The notes beneath the pieces are model-generated. The model saw only the letters and a program-made list of their open reading frames with translations. It did no database searches and was not told the origin of the DNA. A stretch of 64,000 nucleotides of DNA from Bacillus pumilus (GTDB lineage: Bacteria; Bacillota; Bacilli; Bacillales; Bacillaceae). The translations under genes were made by a program, and so were the position numbers. The stretch spans positions 227,884-291,883 of the forward strand of contig MKZN01000003.1 in NCBI GenBank assembly GCA_001938995.1. Reading direction: 5' to 3'. Positions 1 to 7,796 of the stretch are shown piece by piece (position 1 is the first letter of the stretch; each line of letters begins with the position of its first letter).

Positions 1-45
1 TTTTCAGCCGATAAATCTTCTCCTACTAAAGATGACTCTAATTAG
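1..45 (+). CDS. C-terminal end of an upstream phage ORF (partial)
   Basis: The first frame is open from base 1 to a TAG, giving 14 residues that end in KDDSN. Only the tail is visible, so the identity cannot be judged. It is placed here because the next gene's Shine-Dalgarno sequence follows directly. Another frame is also open here, so this call is weak. Confidence 0.3.
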   Translation, partial: FSADKSSPTKDDSN

Positions 46-67
46 TCGAAGACGGAGGTTAAATGAA

Positions 68-337
68 ATGATAAACAAAAATGATGATCTATGGATGGTT
101 TATGATCATGAATAAGGACTTGTTGGCTTATTTGATGATATAGAAGAAGCCTTAAAGGTTTACGAACACAAAAAGAATTCATTAAAAAAGTACGTCGACG
201 AAACTTTCTATGTATTTGAGGGAGATGAACGTATAGTATTATCGAAAGTTATTAAACAATCTTATTCTTACGAAGATGCAGATAAAGTGACAGGTATTAC
301 TTACTGGAATTTCAAAGAAAAGAAGTACAAAAACTAA
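68..337 (+). pseudogene. Small phage protein gene broken by an in-frame TAA
   Basis: A good ribosome site (GGAGG) precedes an ATG, and the frame encodes about 89 residues except for a TAA at codon 16. The text continues in the same frame on both sides (VYDHE, stop, GLVGLFDDIEEALKVYE), as expected if one GAA codon had become TAA by a single G-to-T change. The product is small, acidic and rich in Asp, Tyr and Lys, with no motif I recognise. Restarts inside the frame are not obvious. It could instead be a short leader peptide plus a second ORF, but continuity favours a recent nonsense mutation. It lies among the last early/middle genes of the prophage. Confidence 0.55.
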
Positions 338-360
338 ATAAGTCCAAGACGGAGAGCCTG

Positions 361-410
361 CGGACACTGATCAACACCTTTTAAGGGTGCTGGTCGGTGT
401 CCGTTTTTTA
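361..410 (+). terminator. Strong intrinsic terminator
   Basis: An 18-bp stem (361-378 with 386-403, three G-U pairs) with a seven-base loop is followed by six Ts. It separates the broken small gene from the late-regulator genes. Confidence 0.85.
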
Positions 411-432
411 TTTGTCGGAAAGGAGCAGCACC

Positions 433-555
433 ATGAAAAAAGATAAACCGAAAAAACGACCGCAGGAGCTTACAGAAAGAGAGATACGTGAACTCATGGG
501 GCAAAACATGCAAAGACTGAAAAGAGCCAAAGGCGGGGCATTACGCAGAAAATAA
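433..555 (+). CDS. Small basic phage protein (40 aa)
   Basis: An AAAGGAG site lies eight bases before the ATG. The 40-residue product is very basic (KKDKPKKRP near the start, ALRRK at the end) and probably helical in the middle. The family is not recognised. It sits directly upstream of the ArpU-type regulator, with 14 bases between the stop and the next start, so the two are probably co-transcribed after the preceding terminator. The high charge would suit nucleic-acid or protein binding, but nothing in the sequence proves a role. Confidence 0.6.
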   Translation: MKKDKPKKRPQELTEREIRELMGQNMQRLKRAKGGALRRK

Positions 556-569
556 AAGGAGTGACTGGG

Positions 570-1055
570 ATGACTAAAATAAATGATAAAAAACCATACG
601 AACAAATGGATCAAATGAATTTAGATATCCCTCAAATTGACGAGGAAAAAACAAGAGCAAAGATGAAAAGAATGCTAGATAGATATAAAATACTTATGCT
701 TCAAACACCAGAAGATTTCATGCCTAAAATCACAACAACTTACACCATAACACCACCGAGTTTCTCTAATCAGTTTCATTCTTCTACGGAGGATGCAGCT
801 TTAAATAAGATGGATTGGGAAATTGAAAGAGATCAATACATGAAACGTATTCAACGCGGGATCAACCGCCTCACACAAAAAGAACGCCGCATTTTAGTCA
901 TGCTTTATATGCAAACTGAAGACATGTATGACTATGAAATATACGCTGAAATGGGTCTTAGTCAGCGCTACTACTACAGAGTAAAAAATAAAGCATATTA
1001 TAGGCTGGCTTTTGCATTGCGTGAAGAAGTGTATAAGCAGGTGGATAAATCATGA
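570..1055 (+). CDS. ArpU-family phage late transcriptional regulator
   Basis: The 161-residue product has an acidic N-terminal half and a C-terminal sigma-like region: a stretch around LTQKERRILVMLYMQ followed by a helix-turn-helix ending GLSQRYYYRVKNKAYYRLA. This is the pattern of ArpU-type regulators, which switch on packaging and lysis genes in Gram-positive temperate phages. I chose ATG 570 rather than the GTG at 561 because AAAGGAGTGA at 555-564 gives normal spacing to 570. The stop overlaps the next gene by four bases (ATGA). Its place directly before the packaging module fits a late-operon activator. The exact promoter it acts on is not identified. Confidence 0.82.
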   Translation: MTKINDKKPYEQMDQMNLDIPQIDEEKTRAKMKRMLDRYKILMLQTPEDFMPKITTTYTITPPSFSNQFHSSTEDAALNKMDWEIERDQYMKRIQRGINRLTQKERRILVMLYMQTEDMYDYEIYAEMGLSQRYYYRVKNKAYYRLAFALREEVYKQVDKS

Positions 1056-1594
1056 ATTTTGTACAGCCGATAAGAGATTTAGATCAAATTCATTATATGA
1101 AAAAGTATTTAGGTGAGAGGAATAAAAGAAATTTGCTGTTGTTTGTAGCCGGAATCAATTTAGGTTTGCGTATATCCGATTTACTGCAATTACGTATAAA
1201 AGATGTTAAGAATCAATACGTGTCTTTGAGAGAGAAAAAAACAGGCAAAGAAAAGAGAATCAAGATAAATAAAATGCTTCGCAAAGCACTAGATCAATAT
1301 ATTGGAGATCGTGATGAGCAAGAGTTTGTATTTAAAAGTAGAGAGGGGCTAAACAAGCCAATTAGTCGTAGTAGTGCATACATCATTTTGAGAGAGGCAG
1401 CGGAGTATGTCGGGCTTGATAGTATAGGAACGCATACACTTCGAAAAACTTTCGGTTACTGGCATTATAAAAAGTTCAAGGATGTTGCTTTATTGCAAGA
1501 AATGTTCAATCACTCAAGTCCAGACATTACATTGAGATACATTGGAATCACACAGGACACAATGGACAAAACAATGGATGATTTCGGGATATAA
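1052..1594 (+). CDS. Minimal tyrosine recombinase (phage integrase family, catalytic domain only)
   Basis: The 180-residue protein has the complete tyrosine-recombinase catalytic set: Arg40 (GLRISDLL), a beta-hairpin lysine near 62-66 (KKTGK), HTLR at 128-131, His154 (NHSS) and nucleophile Tyr163 (RYIGI). It lacks most of the N-terminal arm-binding and core-binding domains, so it is about half the length of a normal integrase. Such short recombinases are common next to ArpU genes in Bacillus phages, where their role is not well known. It is translationally coupled to the regulator. Because this prophage carries a large serine integrase at its right end, this enzyme is unlikely to be the integrase; a role in genome resolution or circularisation is possible. 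Confidence 0.88.
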   Translation: MNFVQPIRDLDQIHYMKKYLGERNKRNLLLFVAGINLGLRISDLLQLRIKDVKNQYVSLREKKTGKEKRIKINKMLRKALDQYIGDRDEQEFVFKSREGLNKPISRSSAYIILREAAEYVGLDSIGTHTLRKTFGYWHYKKFKDVALLQEMFNHSSPDITLRYIGITQDTMDKTMDDFGI

Positions 1595-1681
1595 ACTTGA
1601 AATATCAAAAAATCTATAAATGTTTTGGTTCTAAAGGTACGAACTTATTAACAATTTTCTATTAATCCCTCATAATTAAAC

Positions 1682-1709
1682 TTGATTAAAATTTCCAAAA
1701 GTTTATATT
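1682..1709 (+). promoter_or_regulatory. Candidate SigA promoter for the DUF2971 gene
   Basis: TTGATT and TATATT are spaced by 16 bases in a very AT-rich stretch just upstream of the gene. The match is moderate, and AT richness makes chance matches likely. Confidence 0.4.
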
Positions 1710-1748
1710 AATAATAATTAATAATTTAAGGAGTGGTGAATAAAGTTG

Positions 1749-2831
1749 ATGGATGATTATGAGTTTCTTCACAATATTTTTAATTCTTTTATATCTGATA
1801 AACCTATACCACAAGAAGTGTATCATTATACAGATATTCAAGCATTTAAGGAGATTCTTAAAAATGAACTGTTTTGGATTTCTCATATTAACTTTTTAAA
1901 TGATATGACTGAAATTAAGTATACTTTAGGTTTAAGCAGAGAAATAATGATTTCTTTTTGTCAAGAAAAGGAATTGAGTGAAAGTGAAACAGAGTCTATT
2001 ATGAGAAATTATGACATGTTAATTACTTTGTTTTTTGAACAGGAAAAAAAGGATTGTTACTCCCTTTCCTTTAGCACCAATCCAGATTCAAATCTACTAT
2101 GGTCAAATTATTCAAAAGATGATGGCTATTGTATTAAGTTTGATTTGAATAAGTTAATTGACAGTTTTAAAGAGTCTGGATTTAATGTAATGTTTTCACA
2201 AGTTAATTACGATATTTCTCAGCAAAAAGTGTTATTGGAAAAAGTGCTAATTGGTATATTTAATACTATAAGAACAATTAGTAACAAACGAGTTGATTTA
2301 AAAGGATTTTTAGATGAATCTTCAGCGGAGAATAAAGAAGATGCTTCAACAGCTGATTTAGAAGATGTTTTGACGGAGGAATCATCAAAGATTTTAAATG
2401 ACGCTTCAGCAGCTGATTTAGAAGATGTTTTAAAAAAAACTGCACTAATGATCTCAGAAAAGGTTTCAGCAGCTAGTTCAGACGAGATTTATAAAAAGCT
2501 CTCAGGAAAGACTTATTCGACAATCTTGTATGGTGGTTTAAATTTAATAAATTATATCTCCATCTTTTTTAAAGACGAATGTTTTTCACAAGAAGAAGAA
2601 TTCAGGATAGCTATTTTTAATATAGAAACCTATAAATGCAGAATATCGAATGGGACTTTTATTCCTTATATAGAATCAAAATTTGATAAAAAAGCTGTTT
2701 CAGGTGTCAGCATTGGACCAAAAAACAATATGGATATTAATTTGGAAGGGCTTCGCAAATTTCTCAAATTAGTGGATATTGATATTTCACCTGATGAGAT
2801 TAAAAAATCACGTATACCATATCGATTTTAA
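1749..2831 (+). CDS. DUF2971-type protein, prophage cargo
   Basis: The 360-residue product begins with the DUF2971 signature: YHYTD, then about 25 residues on, WISHINFLNDMTEIKY, then SFSTNPDSNLLWSNYS. Near the end it has a second conserved part (EEEFRIAIF). The biochemical activity of DUF2971 is unknown, but these genes often lie in defence islands. The middle (codons ~199-258) holds three 20-residue tandem repeats absent from a typical member. The gene is much richer in A+T than the phage structural genes, has its own candidate promoter and is followed by its own terminator: the signature of a cargo gene (moron). The start could also be the TTG at 1746, next to the ATG. Confidence 0.75.
   Translation: MDDYEFLHNIFNSFISDKPIPQEVYHYTDIQAFKEILKNELFWISHINFLNDMTEIKYTLGLSREIMISFCQEKELSESETESIMRNYDMLITLFFEQEKKDCYSLSFSTNPDSNLLWSNYSKDDGYCIKFDLNKLIDSFKESGFNVMFSQVNYDISQQKVLLEKVLIGIFNTIRTISNKRVDLKGFLDESSAENKEDASTADLEDVLTEESSKILNDASAADLEDVLKKTALMISEKVSAASSDEIYKKLSGKTYSTILYGGLNLINYISIFFKDECFSQEEEFRIAIFNIETYKCRISNGTFIPYIESKFDKKAVSGVSIGPKNNMDINLEGLRKFLKLVDIDISPDEIKKSRIPYRF
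2340..2519 (+). repeat. Three tandem 60-bp repeats inside the DUF2971 gene
   Basis: Units start at 2340, 2400 and 2460. The first two share the coding core for SxADLEDVL nearly base for base; the third keeps the frame but has diverged (VSAASSDEI). Each unit equals 20 codons, so copy-number change would keep the frame. Confidence 0.8.
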
Positions 2832-2894
2832 TATTTTTAACCTGTTTCACTTGGAACTACATATTAAAATTTAGATCTATCTAATCTAAGCTAA

Positions 2895-2926
2895 GCTCAC
2901 CTTCTAAACGGAGGTGAGTCTTTTTT
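2895..2926 (+). terminator. Intrinsic terminator after the DUF2971 gene
   Basis: GCTCACCT and AGGTGAGT form an eight-base-pair stem with a nine-base loop, followed by six Ts. It makes the cargo gene its own transcription unit. The rest of the gap to 3118 holds only AT-rich sequence and a TATAAT-like element near 3090. Confidence 0.8.
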
Positions 2927-3118
2927 CGCGGCGTTTAATTGATTCACCATAACGAGAATATGTCCAACTTATTTCAAGGATATTGCTTAAAAGCAAGAGG
3001 GGCAAAGGATTCAGCGATTCTCTAAGTTAGACACAATAATAGATATAGTTAATTGGTGGATAATGTGGATAAATGATATATCCAGTTATATAATGTTCTT
3101 AAAAAAGATTGGAGATTA

Positions 3119-3859
3119 ATGGTGAAAGAAAAAGTAAATGTTTTGCATTTTGTATACATTTGTATTATTGCACTTTTAATAATTGTTTCAATATTAGTAT
3201 ATGTATTTGGAGGTAATGAGGATGCAGGGAATCAAGTAAATGTAATGGCCACAGGAATTTCTATTGTTCTAGGAGTTATAGCTATTTTTATGACATTAGC
3301 TGATGTTGCTGGTCAAAGGCAATCAATCACTGAAATCAAAGAAACTGCTAAGAAATTAACGGATTTTCAAGAATTAGCACAAGAAAAAATAACAGAACTG
3401 TTATTAGCATTGGAAAAGGTTGATGAATTAAAGAACACTATGAAAAATAATACATCTGAATTAAAAAACTTTACAGAGAACGTATTAAAAGAAGATCTTG
3501 AAGTACAAGGGACAATTTCAAATGAACAATTAAAAGAAATTCATTTAAAATTAAATAATAAATATAACGAACTTAGTCAACGATTCAAAAAAATTGATAT
3601 GGGATCAACAAAAGATAGTAATAGCAATCAAAAAAAGAAAAGTATTTTGAAGTTTAGGGAATGGGTTAAAGCCACTTTTCCAGAAAGCGATACAGAAGAT
3701 TATAGTGCTTTTCTTGATGAAGTGTATAATTCTTTTAATATTGCTGAGATAAAATTTATATTACCCTATTTAAGGGAAAGTGGAGTTATTTATACATACG
3801 ATAATAGCAAAGTTGTTGACGTAAAATATATCAAGAATGTCCCGCCACAATATTTATAA
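3119..3859 (+). CDS. Membrane-anchored coiled-coil protein, prophage cargo
   Basis: The 246-residue product has two hydrophobic helices near the N-terminus (about 8-32 and 41-63) joined by a short polar loop. A long charged coiled-coil region follows (about 70-165, rich in Glu, Lys, Leu), then a compact C-terminal domain (about 175-246, from KFREWVKATFPES). I do not recognise the family. The layout, two N-terminal membrane helices plus a cytoplasmic domain, is seen in superinfection-exclusion and membrane-effector proteins, but function is not shown. An AT-rich gene body and a location next to the DUF2971 gene mark it as phage cargo. The ribosome site is GGAGAT, just before the ATG. Confidence 0.6.
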   Translation: MVKEKVNVLHFVYICIIALLIIVSILVYVFGGNEDAGNQVNVMATGISIVLGVIAIFMTLADVAGQRQSITEIKETAKKLTDFQELAQEKITELLLALEKVDELKNTMKNNTSELKNFTENVLKEDLEVQGTISNEQLKEIHLKLNNKYNELSQRFKKIDMGSTKDSNSNQKKKSILKFREWVKATFPESDTEDYSAFLDEVYNSFNIAEIKFILPYLRESGVIYTYDNSKVVDVKYIKNVPPQYL

Positions 3860-3934
3860 AATGGCACACTTTTGGCACGATTTTGGCAAAGCATTTTGTC
3901 TGAGAGTAGTTATGATGGTATTAGGTGATAAATT

Positions 3935-3970
3935 GAGAGCGGCTTCCATTGCAGAGGTCGTTTTTTCGTT
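3935..3970 (+). terminator. Probable intrinsic terminator after the membrane protein gene
   Basis: CGGCTTC pairs with GAGGTCG (two G-U pairs) and a run of six Ts follows. It closes the cargo block before the next phage gene. Confidence 0.6.
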
Positions 3971-4037
3971 CGACAAAATTTGCAAATGATTCTAATTGCC
4001 CATCTCTTGCCGATAAAAAAGAGGAGGTGAGAAAATT

Positions 4038-4379
4038 ATGAATGATTTAGAACAGAGACTACAAATGATTGAATTTAGACAAGAATTGCTTTTTCAGAAT
4101 GACGGTTTCTCAAGATTGGTGTATGAATATGATTTAACAAGAGAACAGAGAGACAAGTTTTATGATTTGATGGAGTTATACTCAAAAAGAATTACTGACG
4201 GAGAAAAAGTTAGTCACCATTCTTTTGAACAAGAAGTATATGAAATTACACCACAAAACGATAATAACTATCATTTTGTAGAGTTCATTACAAAAGAGTT
4301 ATTTGAAGCAGGCCGTTGGGAAATAGTATTCAAAGCTTTATACGGAAAAACACCTAAATACAAAAATCTGTTTGAATAA
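4038..4379 (+). CDS. DUF1878 (YhaI-like) small protein
   Basis: The 113-residue helical protein has the YhaI/DUF1878 pattern: an N-terminal helix (LEQRLQMIEFRQELL), a Tyr-rich segment, LTREQRDKFYDLMELYSKRI, and a C-terminal FITKELFEAG region. The molecular function of DUF1878 is unknown. GAGGAGGTGAGA ahead of the ATG is a strong ribosome site. It is followed by a short terminator. A second member of the family lies in the host variable region at 37770-38171, with the same helix order but a different sequence. Confidence 0.65.
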   Translation: MNDLEQRLQMIEFRQELLFQNDGFSRLVYEYDLTREQRDKFYDLMELYSKRITDGEKVSHHSFEQEVYEITPQNDNNYHFVEFITKELFEAGRWEIVFKALYGKTPKYKNLFE

Positions 4380-4384
4380 TTAAA

Positions 4385-4405
4385 GCATCCTTCGGGGTGC
4401 TTTTT
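4385..4405 (+). terminator. Small UUCG-loop terminator
   Basis: GCATCC and GGGTGC close a UUCG tetraloop, followed by five Ts and ATTTT. The downstream GTG start with its GGGGAGGG ribosome site lies about 20 bases on. Confidence 0.85.
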
Positions 4406-4425
4406 ATTTTGGGGAGGGACACAAC

Positions 4426-4782
4426 GTGGACAACTCACTCAGGGAACTAATCATTAACACAGCAATTGGACACGCAATAAGGACAGACCAATTGTATAAC
4501 GGACTTAAAGCCCTTAATAAAAGGGGATGCATATGGACAGATGGGGAGATCATCAGGGGGTTAGGCTTGCTTGGTTCTTACGGTTTGAGGGGCAGGCAAG
4601 CTATAGACAGCCTCCTGCATGTCAGCCAGACTCTGTCCTATGAATCAGCGCGCTCCTATCTAGCCTCATATCAAAGGCAGTACAGGGAGTTTTATGCCGT
4701 GCAGAAAGTGGGACGTCTTCATGCCTTTGTTTTGTTTGCGATGATAGATGAGAAAAAAGCTGGTGAATCAGATGCCACCTAA
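4426..4782 (+). CDS. Phage protein of unknown function, upstream of HNH
   Basis: The 118-residue product starts with GTG behind a GGGGAGGG site. It is basic and mostly helical, with no membrane segment and no motif I recognise (NGLKALNKRGCIWTDGE; YLASYQRQYREFY). Its base composition is less AT-rich than the cargo genes, and it overlaps the start of the HNH gene, so it belongs to the packaging operon. A regulatory or DNA-binding role would fit the position but is unproved. Confidence 0.55.
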   Translation: MDNSLRELIINTAIGHAIRTDQLYNGLKALNKRGCIWTDGEIIRGLGLLGSYGLRGRQAIDSLLHVSQTLSYESARSYLASYQRQYREFYAVQKVGRLHAFVLFAMIDEKKAGESDAT

Positions 4783-5137
4783 ACCATTGAGAGAATGTAA
4801 GGTGCGAGGGTGCAGGGAGTTAACAAGGGATGGTTATTGTCCTACTCATGCTGATGGTAAGCAGCAGGAAGCGAAGTATTACAACAAACATGTTCGAGAT
4901 AAACAATCAACAAGTTTTTATAAATCTAGAGAATGGAAACAGACAAGACAACTTGTTCTATTGCGAGACAATCACCTTTGTCAAAGCTGTTTAAAACAAG
5001 GTCGTGTCGTACCTGCTGTCATGGTTCATCACATAGTGGAGCTAAAACAGGATTGGAACAAACGATTAGATTTAAATAACCTCGAAAGCATGTGTAATAG
5101 CTGTCACAACAAGGTTCATGGTAAGCGAGGGTCATAG
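4772..5137 (+). CDS. HNH endonuclease next to terminase
   Basis: The 121-residue protein has zinc-binding cysteine pairs (CKVRGC and CPTH near the N-terminus; CQSC and CNSCH flanking the core) and the HNH core MVHHIVEL ... LNNLESMCNSCHNKVH. Phages of the HK97 head type commonly carry such an HNH protein beside the small terminase subunit. It takes part in cutting at cos during packaging together with TerL. I chose ATG 4772 (MPPKPLREC); an in-frame ATG at 4748 would overlap the previous gene by 35 bases. The gap after the gene contains the candidate cos site. Confidence 0.9.
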   Translation: MPPKPLRECKVRGCRELTRDGYCPTHADGKQQEAKYYNKHVRDKQSTSFYKSREWKQTRQLVLLRDNHLCQSCLKQGRVVPAVMVHHIVELKQDWNKRLDLNNLESMCNSCHNKVHGKRGS

Positions 5138-5160
5138 TACCCCCCGGCATTAAATCCCTA
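5131..5160. other. Candidate cos site
   Basis: A six-C run, GTACCCCCCGGC at about 5137-5148, lies just after the HNH stop and 200 bases before the small terminase gene. C-rich cos ends between HNH and TerS are usual in Gram-positive cos phages. No cut position can be proved from sequence. Confidence 0.4.
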
Positions 5161-5237
5161 GAAAACCGCTTCGTGAAGATCGGTGAGCTGTCGTCTACAA
5201 ACAAACACCGCTTTTCAAAGTTTCCGAAAACACGAAA

Positions 5238-5267
5238 AACCCCCTCGGTGAAAATACCGAGAGGGCT
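5238..5267 (+). other. Hairpin upstream of terS
   Basis: CCCTCGGT pairs with ACCGAGAGGG, with a bulge and a GAAAAT loop. There is no T run, so it is more likely a packaging or RNA structural element than a terminator. Confidence 0.4.
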
Positions 5268-5364
5268 TGATACGACTGGTTTTGTTGTTATTTCGATCAT
5301 ATCATGATTTTTCTCAAAAACAAGCAAAAATTATAAAAAATTGAAATGGAATGAGGTGAAAAAT

Positions 5365-5877
5365 ATGCCGAGGCCTGCAAAATCCGCAACGCTTCAATTA
5401 ATACAAGGTAACCCAAACAAGAAAAATACTGACGAGTTGGCAATGCGTGCTGAACAAGAACAGAAAATGAAAATGCGGTCAGATAATATTAAACCACCCA
5501 CTTGGCTAGATAAGGTTGCTAAAAAGGAATTCAAACGGATTGCTGAGTTATTAAAAGAAGTTGAAATTATAACGGAGGCAGACGTCAGCATGTTGGCCGC
5601 CTATTGTAATGCCTATTCACAATACATTTCAATTACTAAGGTGATTGAAAATGATGGAATCATGGTCCATAAGGAAGGTTTTGATGAGGATGGGAATCCA
5701 ATTGAGTTAATTGGTGAAGAGCATCCTTTATTGAAACGACAAAAGAATTTCTTTGATCAAATGAAGTCGGCAGCAAATGATTTTGGTCTTACTCCATCAG
5801 CGCGTGCAAAACTAGCGATCACCAAAACTCAGGAAATCATGGAAAAGACTGCTGCAGAAAAGGAGTTTAATATATGA
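5365..5877 (+). CDS. terS: Terminase small subunit (P27 family)
   Basis: The 170-residue product starts MPRPAKSATLQLIQGNPNKK, a typical P27 opening, and has the helical YCNAYSQY segment and SARAKLAI near the C-terminus. P27-type small subunits recognise the packaging start on the phage DNA and load TerL. I placed the start at ATG 5365 because GAGGTG at 5353-5358 has correct spacing; the earlier in-frame TTG has no ribosome site. The stop overlaps terL by four bases, so the two are translated together. Confidence 0.92.
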   Translation: MPRPAKSATLQLIQGNPNKKNTDELAMRAEQEQKMKMRSDNIKPPTWLDKVAKKEFKRIAELLKEVEIITEADVSMLAAYCNAYSQYISITKVIENDGIMVHKEGFDEDGNPIELIGEEHPLLKRQKNFFDQMKSAANDFGLTPSARAKLAITKTQEIMEKTAAEKEFNI

Positions 5878-7586
5878 AGACTATCAAACAATTCATGATT
5901 GACTATTCACGTGATGTACTATCAGGTGAAATTGTGGCATGTCAAAAACACCAATGGGCTTGTGAACGTTATTTGAAGGATGTTGAAAGAGAAGGAACAG
6001 CAGATTTTCCCTATTTCTTTGATGATGAGAAGGCAAGGCGCTTTCTATTTTGGATGACACAGTTTAAGCATTCAAAGGGTCCTTTGCAGGGAGAGAATAT
6101 TGTACCTGAACCGATTCAGATTTTTATTTTCGGTAATATTTACGGTTGGGTACATAAAGAAACAGGTTACAGGAGATTTAAAAAAGCTTATTGGCAAGTA
6201 GGTCGTAAAAATGCTAAAACACAAAGCCTTGCTTGTGTTGGATCATACGAGGCATTTGCAAACGATGAATACATGTCCGAGGTGTATATTGGTGCAACAA
6301 AAACCGAGCAAGCCAAGATATGCTGGAATGAAATTAAAGCTCAAATCAGCAAGTGCGATCTGCTTAATTTACCAGAAAAGAAGTACCGGGTAGCCTATGG
6401 TCAAATAGAACACTTTAAAACATTATCAAAGATTGAAGCATTATCTAAAGATGCAGGGAAAACTGGGGATGGGTTTTCGCCTCAGTGCGGTATCATAGAT
6501 GAGTACCATGCACATAAAACATCTGAAATTTATGATGTACTTTCTTCTGGTATGGCCGCAAGAGCGCAACCACTTATGATGATCATTACTACCGCAGGTT
6601 TTGAATTAAACAATCCAGCTTATCGTGTGGAATATCAATATGTATCAAATATTCTTGATCCAAACAGAGTAGAAGAGAATGAGCAATATTTTATCATGGT
6701 TAATGAGCTAGATCCCGATGATGATATTAAGGATGAACGTAATTGGATAAAGGCCAATCCTATTGTGGCAGCGAATGAAAATGGATTAAATTATCTACGC
6801 GGAGAGCTAGAAGTGGCACTCGCAGTTCCAGAGAAAATGCGTAATTTCTTAACAAAAAACATGAACATTTGGGTCAATATGCGTGATGGTGGATACATGG
6901 ATATGAACGCATGGAATGAATGTGGGAATAGAGACAGTCTACCTGATTTACAAGGTAAAGAGTGCTATGTAGGAATCGACTTGTCAAAACGAATCGACTT
7001 AACTGCGGTTAGTTTTGAGTTTCAACTAGAAAACGGAATGTATTATGTTACTTCTCATGGCTTTATGCCGGAAGATACATTTCACGAGAGAACGAAAACT
7101 GATAAGGTACCTTATGATCTATGGGTCAAGAAAGGTTGGCTAACTCTAACGGATGGGGCTGTAGTTGATTATGATTATATCCGTGCATACATCAAGAGAA
7201 TGGAAAAGGATCAAAGTTGGAAGATCAAAGAAATTGGTTATGACCCGTACAACGCAACACAATTTGCACAACAAATGGAATCAGATGGCTACGTTATGAT
7301 CGAGATTAGACAAGGGGTACAAACCTTATCCGAGCCGACAAAAGATTTTCGTGAGAAAGTCAAAGCGCGAAAAATCATTCATGATAATAACGATCTTTTA
7401 ACTTGGGCTATGGGGAATGCTGTCACAAAAATAGACGCTCAAGAGAACATCATGCTTGATAAATCAAAATCCTCACAACGGATTGATCCTGCTGCTGCAC
7501 TTATAAACGCTCATGTAAGAGCTAGTCAAGTAGATCAGTCATTTGATTTGAACGAATATATCCAGTCTGGGCAATTTAGTTTTTAG
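5874..7586 (+). CDS. terL: Terminase large subunit
   Basis: The 570-residue packaging motor has an N-terminal ATPase and a C-terminal RNase H-like nuclease. The deviant Walker A is GRKNAKT (110-116), and the Walker B with catalytic Glu is GIIDEYHAH (206-214, DE at 209-210). A TTAGFE coupling segment follows near 239-244. The nuclease starts at YVGIDLSKRIDLTAV with its first acidic residue at Asp369. Length and motif order are normal for the HK97-type family. It is coupled to terS and followed by a small membrane protein and the portal gene. Confidence 0.96.
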   Translation: MKTIKQFMIDYSRDVLSGEIVACQKHQWACERYLKDVEREGTADFPYFFDDEKARRFLFWMTQFKHSKGPLQGENIVPEPIQIFIFGNIYGWVHKETGYRRFKKAYWQVGRKNAKTQSLACVGSYEAFANDEYMSEVYIGATKTEQAKICWNEIKAQISKCDLLNLPEKKYRVAYGQIEHFKTLSKIEALSKDAGKTGDGFSPQCGIIDEYHAHKTSEIYDVLSSGMAARAQPLMMIITTAGFELNNPAYRVEYQYVSNILDPNRVEENEQYFIMVNELDPDDDIKDERNWIKANPIVAANENGLNYLRGELEVALAVPEKMRNFLTKNMNIWVNMRDGGYMDMNAWNECGNRDSLPDLQGKECYVGIDLSKRIDLTAVSFEFQLENGMYYVTSHGFMPEDTFHERTKTDKVPYDLWVKKGWLTLTDGAVVDYDYIRAYIKRMEKDQSWKIKEIGYDPYNATQFAQQMESDGYVMIEIRQGVQTLSEPTKDFREKVKARKIIHDNNDLLTWAMGNAVTKIDAQENIMLDKSKSSQRIDPAAALINAHVRASQVDQSFDLNEYIQSGQFSF

Positions 7587-7601
7587 AAGGGGAGCTATTG
7601 A

Positions 7602-7796
7602 ATGAAAGAATGGTCAAAATACTTGGAAGATGTTTTCCTTATACTTGGAATGGTTTTGATAGCAACTGCATGTTTTAGAATTTCTGTAAACACCGGGCTT
7701 TTCGTCTCAGGTGTTTTTTTCGTTTTCACGGCTTTTTTAATTAGCAGAATCACCCTGAATCAAAATAAAGCAGATGAAATAGACAGGGGTGAATGA
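7602..7796 (+). CDS. Small two-helix membrane protein between terL and portal (DUF1056-like)
   Basis: The 64-residue product has two hydrophobic helices (about 11-29 and 33-50) and a charged tail. Similar small membrane proteins, some classed as DUF1056, lie between TerL and portal in many siphoviruses; their role is unknown. The ribosome site is AGGGGAG. The end overlaps the portal start by four bases (ATGA), so it is part of the head operon and may serve translation coupling. Confidence 0.65.
   Translation: MKEWSKYLEDVFLILGMVLIATACFRISVNTGLFVSGVFFVFTAFLISRITLNQNKADEIDRGE

Noticed and set aside
4748..4771. Earlier ATG for the HNH gene
   Set aside because: It would overlap the preceding gene by 35 bases and adds a basic tail not typical of the family; ATG 4772 is simpler.
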